A DNA stretch of 5,127 nucleotides from Deltaproteobacteria bacterium (GTDB lineage: Bacteria > Myxococcota_A > UBA796 > UBA2385), in assembly GCA_016845285.1 (NCBI GenBank), contig JAERSX010000360.1:1-5127 (forward strand). The letters are read 5' to 3'. Position 1 is the first letter of the stretch, and the number at the start of each line of letters is the position of its first letter. A program made the position numbers and the translations under genes. Positions 1 to 5,127 of this stretch are shown one piece after another. The notes beneath the pieces are model-generated. The model did no database searches. It saw only the letters and a list, made by a program, of their open reading frames with translations, and was not told the DNA's origin.

Positions 1-340
1 GGTAGAAGGGGCCGGCGAGCTCCCAGCCGTCTGACGGCCGACGGGTGTCGGGGCTGATCCGCGCCACCCCTGGGGCCACGCCCGCGCTCAGGCGGTAGCC
101 AGCCTGCAGCGTCGACTGCTGCAGAGATCGGGCCGTGTTCAGCGCCCGCGAGATGGAGTCGCGCAGGCCGCCGCGGGCCACCCAGACCACCAGCATGCTG
201 CCGTCGCCGCGTTCCCAGATCTCCCCACCAGCCTCGGCCACGATGCCCTGCCACTCCTGGGTGACGGCGGCCAGGGTGGTGCGGGGCGCGGCGATGGAGC
301 GCGGCGGAGGGGAGGCCTCGATGGCCAGGACGACCGTCGC
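1..340 (-). other. Degenerate class III cyclase homology domain within the kinase (partial)
   Basis: Residues 333-445 of the kinase follow the class III cyclase pattern: an opening strand TVVLAIEAS, a helix, then GGEIWERGDGSMLVVW (370-385) resembling the usual GG.V.K..GDG.LA.F hairpin, a second helix, then YRLSAGVAPG (414-423) resembling RIGIHTG, and WELAGPFY at the edge where a 'G..Y..N.AARL' segment normally begins. The second metal-binding Asp may survive as D378, but the first (FADI/TDIT position) appears replaced by Ile or Ala in LAIEA. This suggests a pseudo-cyclase or a nucleotide-sensing or dimerisation role. The assignment rests on pattern matching by eye, and the transition-state Asn/Arg segment is not in the window. 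Confidence 0.6.
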
Positions 341-1336
341 CGATGGCGGCACGGTCCGCGAGCTGCCCGCCTTGGGCCGGTGGGCGCCCTCGCCACGGGC
401 GGCGGCCGCTGCCGAGTCGATGACCTCCTTGAGGTAGGCAGCCAGATCATTGTTGGTCGCTCGGTGGCCCTCGCGCACCATCAGGCTGGACAGGGCCTCC
501 AGCATCTCGCTGGCCTGCTGGAAGCGATCCTCGGGCTTGCGAGACAGCGCCTTGAGCAGGAAGCCCTCCAGCTCCTCGCTGATCTCCGGCCGATAGGCCC
601 GGGGGCTCGGCACCTCGGCGCGGCGCACACGGGCGAGGGTCTCGTCGCGGTTCTTGGCCTTGAACAGACGCCGGCTCGTGAGCGCCTCGTAGAGCACGAT
701 GGCCAGGCTGAAGAGGTCGGTGCGACCGTCCAGCGACTTGCCCTCGACTTGCTCGGGGCTCATGTAGGCGTACTTGCCCCGCACCACCTTGTGCAGGGAC
801 TTGGCCTGGAAGGCCGCTCGGCTGATGCCGAAGTCGGTGATCTTCACCTCGCCCGCGTACGAGATCAGCATGTTCTGCGGGCTGATGTCGCAGTGCACGA
901 TGTCGAGAGGCTCCCCCATCTCGTCGACCCGATCGTGGGCGAACTGCAGCGCCTTGAGCACCTCGCCGGCGATGAACATGGCCAGCGGAATGGGGAAGGG
1001 GCCGAGGTTGCGGGCACGGAGGATGAGGCGGCTCAGATCGAGGCCGTGTACGTACTCCATGGCCATGTAGTACTTGTCGTCAACTTCGCCGAGATCGAAG
1101 ACTTGGACGATGTTGACGTGGAGCAGGTGCACCGCGATGCGGGCCTCGTCGATGAACAGACGGACGAACTCTTCGTCCTTGGCCAGACTGTCCAGGACCC
1201 GCTTGATGACGAGGATCTTCTCGAAGCCCGCCATGCCGTAGGCACGCGCGCGCCAGACCTCTGCCATGCCGCCCGTCGCGATCTTCTCGAGCAGGTGGTA
1301 CGGACCGAATTCCTCGGGCTGGTTGGGCTGGGCCAC
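1..1336 (-). CDS. Ser/Thr protein kinase (Pkn type) with C-terminal cyclase-like domain, 3' end outside window
   Basis: Probable cytosolic Ser/Thr kinase; 445 codons are visible and the C-terminus lies beyond the left edge. The kinase domain spans about residues 13-285: glycine loop ATGGMAEV (20-27), ATP-anchoring K45 in VIKR, helix-C E64, catalytic loop HCDISPQN (148-155) with D150 and N155, DFG at 168-170, MSPEQ at 192-196, D207 and late-domain R271. All catalytic residues are present, so it should be active, but the Arg of HRD is Cys149 (non-RD). No membrane segment is visible. An Ala-rich linker (about 308-332) leads to a degenerate class III cyclase-like domain. The GTG start is firm: an in-frame TAG lies nine codons upstream (1361-1363), no other start codon lies between, and GGAG precedes it by 8 nt. 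The SPQN loop and the 'GFEKILVIKRVL' segment are typical of myxobacterial Pkn kinases (family knowledge). Substrate unknown. It is divergent from the cyclase gene. Confidence 0.95.
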   Translation of the reverse strand, partial: MAQPNQPEEFGPYHLLEKIATGGMAEVWRARAYGMAGFEKILVIKRVLDSLAKDEEFVRLFIDEARIAVHLLHVNIVQVFDLGEVDDKYYMAMEYVHGLDLSRLILRARNLGPFPIPLAMFIAGEVLKALQFAHDRVDEMGEPLDIVHCDISPQNMLISYAGEVKITDFGISRAAFQAKSLHKVVRGKYAYMSPEQVEGKSLDGRTDLFSLAIVLYEALTSRRLFKAKNRDETLARVRRAEVPSPRAYRPEISEELEGFLLKALSRKPEDRFQQASEMLEALSSLMVREGHRATNNDLAAYLKEVIDSAAAAARGEGAHRPKAGSSRTVPPSATVVLAIEASPPPRSIAAPRTTLAAVTQEWQGIVAEAGGEIWERGDGSMLVVWVARGGLRDSISRALNTARSLQQSTLQAGYRLSAGVAPGVARISPDTRRPSDGWELAGPFY

Positions 1337-1344
1337 GCGGGGTT

Positions 1345-1348
1345 CTCC
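1345..1348 (-). promoter_or_regulatory. Ribosome binding site of the kinase gene
   Basis: On the minus strand GGAG is followed by an 8-nt spacer (AACCCCGC) and the GTG start at 1336. It is the only good Shine-Dalgarno match between the upstream in-frame TAG (1361-1363) and the conserved kinase sequence, so it fixes the start. Confidence 0.75.
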
Positions 1349-1384
1349 GGGGTCAGGAGTCTATCAGCACGGTAGTATGAGGCT

Positions 1385-1411
1385 GCCCGTCGCGGTGATC
1401 GGGCGACGCCC
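1385..1411. repeat. Cluster of overlapping short inverted repeats (possible operator or hairpin)
   Basis: Three perfect inverted pairs overlap here: GCCCG (1385-1389) with CGGGC (1400-1404), CGTCGC (1388-1393) with GCGACG (1403-1408), and the compact palindrome GGGCG-A-CGCCC (1401-1411). Their arms overlap, so the pairings exclude one another. The site sits mid-way in the divergent spacer, 43 bp before the cyclase start, which fits an operator. In DNA this GC-rich, short inverted repeats arise by chance often, so the functional call is weak. Confidence 0.3.
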
Positions 1412-1440
1412 TCCGGGACACACCACCACAGCCACGGGGC

Positions 1441-1446
1441 GAGAGG
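1441..1446 (+). promoter_or_regulatory. Ribosome binding site of the cyclase gene
   Basis: GAGAGG is followed by a 7-nt spacer and the GTG at 1454. This match is better than anything before the alternative in-frame GTG at 1490 and is the main reason for choosing the upstream start. Confidence 0.6.
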
Positions 1447-1453
1447 TGTACGG

Positions 1454-4400
1454 GTGCATCCACCCGAAGAAAAGTCTGGTAACCACGAGGTGATCGCGAG
1501 CTACACGCCGCGGATCGTGGCCGGAGTGGCTGGTCCGCCCGTCACGCTCCCCCACCGTGAGCGCTTCTTCGGCGCCGTGCTCCAGACCGACATCACCGGC
1601 TTCACCGGGCTCACCGAACAGATGGCCAGCTCCGGCACGGAGGGAGCCGAGAAGATCACCCGTCTGCTCAACCGCTGCTTCGGCCGCCTCGTGGAGGTGG
1701 TGGTCGAGGGCGGAGGAGACGTGGTCAAATTCGCAGGTGATGCGTTCATGGCCACCTGGCCCACCGCTGCCCTGGGGAGCGACCGCGACGCAGTCCTCGC
1801 TGCCTCCAAGGTGGCCCTGGGCATGCAAGAGGCGGTCGAGCGGATGGCTCGTGAGGGAGATCTGCGTCTGCAGCTCCGCGTGGGAATCTCCGTGGGCGAT
1901 CTCATGGCCCTGCACCTCGGAGGCGTGAGCGAGCGCAGGGAGCTGTTGCTGCTCGGCGGCGCCATCGCCGAGGTGACCCGTGCCGAACAGCTGGCACGCC
2001 CGGGCAACGTGGTGGTCGCGCCCGCCGCCGCTGCAGCAGCTGAATCCGCGCTGCGCACCCGGCCCGTCCAAGATGGCTACCAGCGTCTCTTGGCCCTGCG
2101 GAGCCCACCACCAGCGCTGCCCCTGCCCGGCCCGACTCTGACCGATTCGGACGCATTGTTGGCGTACATCCCACACTCGGTGCGCCACCGCCTCAACCAC
2201 GGCGAGACCCGCTGGCTGGCCGAGCTGCGTCCCCTCTCCGTGCTCTTCGTGTCGCTGCCCGAGATCGACCACCGCGCGGCACCCGACCGGGTCCAGGCCC
2301 TGGTGCGCAGAGTCCAGCAGACCCTGCAGCGCTACGAGGGCCAGCTCAACAAGCTCACCCACGACGACAAAGGCACCACCCTGGTCGCGGCCATGGGCCT
2401 GCCGCCCCTCGCCCACGAGGATGACGCGACGCGGGCCTGCGAGGCGGCCCTGGAGATCTGTGCCGCCGTCGCGGCCATGGGCTCCACCTGCACCATCGGG
2501 ATCGCGTCAGGCACGGCGTTCTGCGGGGAGGTGGGCTCGCCCGTTCGCCGTGAGTACACCATGATCGGCGACGTGGTGAACGTGGCCGCACGCCTCATGC
2601 AGCACGTCGATCATGGCGTGCTCGTCGACGCCCAGACCCAGCAGCTCGCGGCCGAGCGGGTGGCCTTCGAGACAGGTCCACCCGCCCTGCTCAAGGGCCG
2701 GTCCACCGCCGTCCCCGTCTTCGTGCCCCTGACACGTACGACCCCACGGCTGTCTGGGGGCACGGTGGTGGGCAGGAGCGCAGAGCAGACAGCCATCGAA
2801 GCGCTGCTCAGCCGGCAACAGGCTGAAGACGCCGGGGGCGGGCGCCTGGTGCTCCGGGGTGTGGCAGGCATCGGGAAGTCGGCCCTCGTGGCCCACGCCC
2901 TGGCCCGGGCAGAGGCCCTCGGAGTCGAGGTGCTGGCCGTGGTCGCCGACTCCATCGAGCGCCAGACCCCCTACTTCGCGTGGCGACCGGCGCTCTGGCA
3001 GGCTCTCGAGGTGGACGACGAGGCGCCTCCGGAAGAAAGGCTGGCCCAGGTGCGCGAGACCCTCGAGGCGGACGCCAACCTGGCTCGTCGTGGCCCCCTC
3101 CTCGGCGACCTGCTCCCCGTCCGCTTGGACGACAACACCCTCACCCGACAGCTCGAGGGTGCACCCCGAGCAGACAATGTCCGGGCACTCGTGGTCGACC
3201 TGCTGACGAGACGGGTCGAGGACCACCCCTGCCTGCTCGTCGTCGAGGACGCTCACTGGCTCGACTCATTGTCGATCGCACTCCTGAGCGCGGTGGCCCG
3301 CGCCCTCCCCAGCCTCAGCATCCTGCTGAGCAGTCGCCCGCCACCAGAGCTCGCTCCCGCCGCAGCGAGAGCCCTCGAAGACCTCGAGGGAGTCGAGCAG
3401 ATCGAGCTGAACAAGCTGGACGGCGCCGACCTGCTCACCCTGGTGAGCCACCGCCTCGGCGTGGACACCCTGCCCTCCGCCGCGATGGACCTGATCCGCG
3501 AGCGCGCAGGTGGAAACCCGCTCTACAGCCTCGAGCTCAGCACCCACCTCGTCGACCTGGGCGTGCTCGAGGTCGACAGCGACACCGGTGAGGTGAAGAT
3601 CGATCGGGCAGCCCTTCGCCAGCTCAGCCTGCCAGACACGCTCCAGGGCCTGCTCACCAGTCGCTTCGATCGCCTCGCCGGAGGTCCCCTGCTCACGCTG
3701 AAGGTCGCCAGCGTCATCGGTCGAGGGTTCCGCTTCCCCACGCTGGCAGCGGTTCACCCGAACGCACCCGCCGTCGACGAGCTGCGCAACCACCTCCAGG
3801 CCTTGTCCGAGGCGGGCCTCTGTCGCCCCGAGCCCGGCGAGGTGGAGACCTGGCGCTTCCACCACGCCATGACCCGCGAGGCCGCCTACAACCTGCTGGC
3901 CTTCGAGCGACGCCGGGAGCTCCATCGACGGGTGGCGCGTTGGACCGAAGAGGCCCACGCCGAGAGCCTGGCTTCGCACTACCCGGTCCTCGCCGAGCAC
4001 TACCGCCGCGCGGAGGCCTACGACGACGCAGTGCGCTACCTCGGTCTCGCCGGCATCCAGGCGCGAGACCGCTTCGCCAACCACGAGGCCCGCAGCGCCC
4101 TGAGCGATGCCCTCGAGCTCGTAGACGCCCAGTCCGTCGAGGTCGCATCCAGCACCACCTCGGCCTGGCTTCGGGCCCTGGGGGAGGTGGCCCAGCGTCT
4201 CGACGAGGTGCCGGCCGCTGTCACGCACCACCGGCACGCCCTGGCCGTCGCCGGCACCGCCGCCCCCGGGCACACCCTGCTCATCGGCCTCTCGCTGGTG
4301 GGACAGCTCGCGCTGGCGGGCTTGCGACTGGTGGTGCCCGCAGGTTCACGGCGCTCCGAGCAGGCTGCCGCGGCCACCTTTGCCAGCGACCTGTACCAGC

Positions 4401-5127
4401 GCCTCGCAGAGCTGGCCTACATGCGGCACCAGCCCCTCGAGCTGCTGCACGCCACCCTCCGCTCCCACAACCTGGCAGAGCAAGCGGGACCATGTCCTGA
4501 GCTCGCGCGAAGTGCCGCCACCATGGGCATCGTCATGGGCTTGCTGCCGGCACTCCCCGGCCTGCCCACACCGGGCCGACGGCTCGCCGAGCGCTACTTC
4601 CGCCAGGCCCATGCCGTGGCCCAGAGCCACGCCGACGACGCCACGGCCGGGTACGTCGCCATCGTGGACGGTGCCTGGCGCGCGGGCGTGGGCGACTGGG
4701 AGTTGCTGCGCGAGCTGAGCGGCGAGAGTGCCCGAATCTTCGACGAGCTCGGCGACCACCACCGGTGGGAACAGGGCTATGCCCAGCACGCCCTGGCCTC
4801 GCTCTACCGGGGACACCACCAAGAGGCGACCGCCAACCTCGAGCTGCTTCTCGAGCGCGCCAGCTCACGCGATGCTCCCATCGCCGAGTGCTGGGCCCGC
4901 GCCGGCCTGGCCGAGATCGCCCTCGAGCAGCAACGCCCCGACGAGGCCGGAGATCTCGAGGCCCTCGCAGCCTGTCTGGAGCGCGGCGTCACCTCCACCG
5001 AGCACGTCATCGCCCATGGCCTGCTCGCGGCCGCCAACCTCGCCCAGGGCGACACCCAGGCCGCCCGTGCCGCCGTGGAGAGCGCCACCGCCCTGCTCCA
5101 GGCCCACCAGCCCACCAGCTACTACAC
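1454..5127 (+). CDS. Soluble adenylyl cyclase-like protein: tandem cyclase domains, STAND/AAA NTPase, TPR-like region (3' end outside window)
   Basis: Probable cytosolic class III nucleotidyl cyclase, most likely making cAMP from ATP; 1224 codons are visible and the frame stays open at the right edge. Domains in order: cyclase C1 (about 38-215), cyclase C2 (about 262-424), NTPase (about 437-640), a winged-helix-like segment starting LPDTLQGLL (726 onward), and a TPR-like helical region (about 837 to the end). C1 carries metal Asp D46 and D96; C2 carries K306, N376 and R380. This order and residue division match ADCY10-type soluble cyclases (family knowledge). No signal peptide or membrane segment is visible. 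The frame is open back to a TAG at 1373-1375 with no ATG; GTG 1454 has the better ribosome site. GTG 1490 remains possible, because codons 5-9 (GAA GAA AAG TCT GGT) use third-position A/T more than the rest of the gene. ATP specificity and activity are inferred. It is divergent from a kinase gene. Confidence 0.93.
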   Translation, partial: MHPPEEKSGNHEVIASYTPRIVAGVAGPPVTLPHRERFFGAVLQTDITGFTGLTEQMASSGTEGAEKITRLLNRCFGRLVEVVVEGGGDVVKFAGDAFMATWPTAALGSDRDAVLAASKVALGMQEAVERMAREGDLRLQLRVGISVGDLMALHLGGVSERRELLLLGGAIAEVTRAEQLARPGNVVVAPAAAAAAESALRTRPVQDGYQRLLALRSPPPALPLPGPTLTDSDALLAYIPHSVRHRLNHGETRWLAELRPLSVLFVSLPEIDHRAAPDRVQALVRRVQQTLQRYEGQLNKLTHDDKGTTLVAAMGLPPLAHEDDATRACEAALEICAAVAAMGSTCTIGIASGTAFCGEVGSPVRREYTMIGDVVNVAARLMQHVDHGVLVDAQTQQLAAERVAFETGPPALLKGRSTAVPVFVPLTRTTPRLSGGTVVGRSAEQTAIEALLSRQQAEDAGGGRLVLRGVAGIGKSALVAHALARAEALGVEVLAVVADSIERQTPYFAWRPALWQALEVDDEAPPEERLAQVRETLEADANLARRGPLLGDLLPVRLDDNTLTRQLEGAPRADNVRALVVDLLTRRVEDHPCLLVVEDAHWLDSLSIALLSAVARALPSLSILLSSRPPPELAPAAARALEDLEGVEQIELNKLDGADLLTLVSHRLGVDTLPSAAMDLIRERAGGNPLYSLELSTHLVDLGVLEVDSDTGEVKIDRAALRQLSLPDTLQGLLTSRFDRLAGGPLLTLKVASVIGRGFRFPTLAAVHPNAPAVDELRNHLQALSEAGLCRPEPGEVETWRFHHAMTREAAYNLLAFERRRELHRRVARWTEEAHAESLASHYPVLAEHYRRAEAYDDAVRYLGLAGIQARDRFANHEARSALSDALELVDAQSVEVASSTTSAWLRALGEVAQRLDEVPAAVTHHRHALAVAGTAAPGHTLLIGLSLVGQLALAGLRLVVPAGSRRSEQAAAATFASDLYQRLAELAYMRHQPLELLHATLRSHNLAEQAGPCPELARSAATMGIVMGLLPALPGLPTPGRRLAERYFRQAHAVAQSHADDATAGYVAIVDGAWRAGVGDWELLRELSGESARIFDELGDHHRWEQGYAQHALASLYRGHHQEATANLELLLERASSRDAPIAECWARAGLAEIALEQQRPDEAGDLEALAACLERGVTSTEHVIAHGLLAAANLAQGDTQAARAAVESATALLQAHQPTSYY
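1565..2098 (+). other. Cyclase homology domain C1 (metal-binding half)
   Basis: Residues 38-215. TDITGF (45-50) supplies the first metal-binding Asp, D46, and VVKFAGDAFMATW (90-102) supplies the second, D96. The KFAGDA string is characteristic of the sAC C1 domain; K92 falls where sAC has Lys95, a residue reported to contact bicarbonate. VGIS (143-146) is the GI.xG strand, and ELLLLGGAIAEVTRAEQLA (163-181) is the sAC-like equivalent of the IG..VN.AARL segment. It lacks the catalytic Asn and Arg, as expected for a C1 half. Confidence 0.88.
2237..2725 (+). other. Cyclase homology domain C2 (adenine and transition-state half)
   Basis: Residues 262-424. The opening strand SVLFVSLPE has Ser267 at the first metal-Asp position, and DDKGTTLVAAMGLP (304-317) has Thr308 at the second, so this half cannot bind the metals in the usual way. 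It keeps K306 in the DKG.T motif, which in sAC-type C2 domains recognises adenine, and YTMIGDVVNVAARLM (368-382) with the ribose/transition-state pair N376 and R380. The pairing with C1 predicts one complete active site and one degenerate site per molecule. Confidence 0.88.
2762..3373 (+). other. STAND/AAA_16-type NTPase module
   Basis: Residues 437-640. It begins with TVVGRSAEQTAIEALL, the usual 'VGR..E' entry of this family. Walker A is GVAGIGKS (469-476) with K475 and S476; Walker B is CLLVVEDAHWLD (593-604), with acidic E598 and D599. ILLSSRP (623-629) is the sensor-1-like strand, and AGGNPLYSLEL (685-695) beyond the core is the G.NP motif common in LuxR-type and sAC-type NTPases. The key residues are intact, so ATP binding is expected. 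Its likely role is a regulatory switch, not catalysis of the main reaction. Confidence 0.9.
3962..5127 (+). other. TPR-like helical C-terminal region (partial)
   Basis: Residues 837-1224. The region begins ESLASHYPVLAEHYRRAEAY, followed by AVRYL, a form usual for helical repeats after STAND NTPases. Further helix pairs rich in Ala, Leu and Glu continue to the edge, for example YAQHALASLYRGHHQEATANL (part) and GLLAAANLAQGD. Individual repeats diverge too far to delimit by eye. Such regions usually bind partner proteins or sense ligands; no partner can be named. Confidence 0.7.

Larger units (their letters stand above)
1337..1453. promoter_or_regulatory. Divergent intergenic region between kinase and cyclase genes
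   Basis: This 117-bp spacer separates two outward-facing GTG starts and must carry, or overlap, whatever promoters start at this point for both genes. It contains both ribosome binding sites and a cluster of inverted repeats at 1385-1411. I looked for sigma-70 style boxes. A weak TAGTAT (1373-1378, plus) and a CATACT on the minus strand nearby each match only 4 of 6 positions of TATAAT, and neither has a recognisable -35 box at proper spacing, so no promoter is assigned. The close head-to-head arrangement makes shared regulation plausible but not shown. Confidence 0.5.

Noticed and set aside
162..450. Small open frames (about 100 codons) on both strands over the kinase C-terminal region
   Set aside because: These are Arg/Pro/Ala-rich shadows of the kinase frame, which reads cleanly through this stretch to the window edge.
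380..1375. Plus-strand open frame of 331 codons across the kinase gene
   Set aside because: It lies wholly antisense to a kinase with all catalytic motifs, has no recognisable domain, and such long shadow frames are expected in GC-rich coding DNA.
1364..1380. Possible -10 boxes for divergent promoters (TAGTAT plus, CATACT minus)
   Set aside because: Each matches 4 of 6 consensus bases and neither has a credible -35 box at 16-18 bp, so they cannot be told from chance.
1364..2416. Minus-strand open frame of 350 codons across the start of the cyclase gene
   Set aside because: It is antisense to the conserved C1 and C2 domains, its translation is low-complexity (Gly, His, Gln-rich) without a motif, and it would also overlap the divergent spacer.
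2507..3256. Minus-strand open frame of 249 codons opposite C2 and the NTPase
   Set aside because: No family features are seen; the opposite strand carries the Walker A and Walker B motifs and the C2 catalytic Asn and Arg in frame.
3266..4273. Minus-strand open frame of 335 codons opposite the NTPase tail and TPR-like region
   Set aside because: Its translation shows only composition-driven Gly, Val, Glu and Ala runs, whereas the plus frame is continuous with the upstream cyclase and keeps the G.NP and LPDTL motifs.

Overview
This window looks like a GC-rich bacterial chromosome, most plausibly from Myxococcota or a related deltaproteobacterial-type lineage. That inference rests on strong G/C preference at third codon positions, GTG starts on both genes, the Pkn-type kinase features (an 'ATGGMAEV' glycine loop and an 'SPQN' catalytic loop), and large multidomain signalling proteins. 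Taxonomy is inferred from style, not from a marker gene.

The layout is two large, divergently transcribed, incomplete genes separated by about 117 bp. On the minus strand (1-1336), a Ser/Thr protein kinase starts at a GTG and runs off the left edge. Its kinase domain is followed by an Ala-rich linker and then by what reads as a degenerate class III nucleotidyl-cyclase homology domain, cut by the edge. On the plus strand (1454-5127), a second protein starts at a GTG and runs off the right edge after 1224 codons. It has two tandem class III cyclase homology domains, then a STAND/AAA-type NTPase module with Walker A and B motifs, then a helical TPR-like region. This domain order is that of soluble adenylyl cyclase (sAC/ADCY10). 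The active-site residues are divided between its two cyclase domains as in sAC: metal-binding Asp in the first, adenine/transition-state Lys, Asn and Arg in the second.

The short spacer between the genes holds both ribosome binding sites and a small cluster of competing inverted repeats, so the genes may share control. The inferred picture is a cytosolic signalling locus in which a kinase with an apparently dead or receptor-like cyclase domain sits head-to-head with a probable cAMP-forming multidomain cyclase. No RNA gene, mobile element, CRISPR array or terminator was recognised; several long antisense open frames are judged to be composition shadows.
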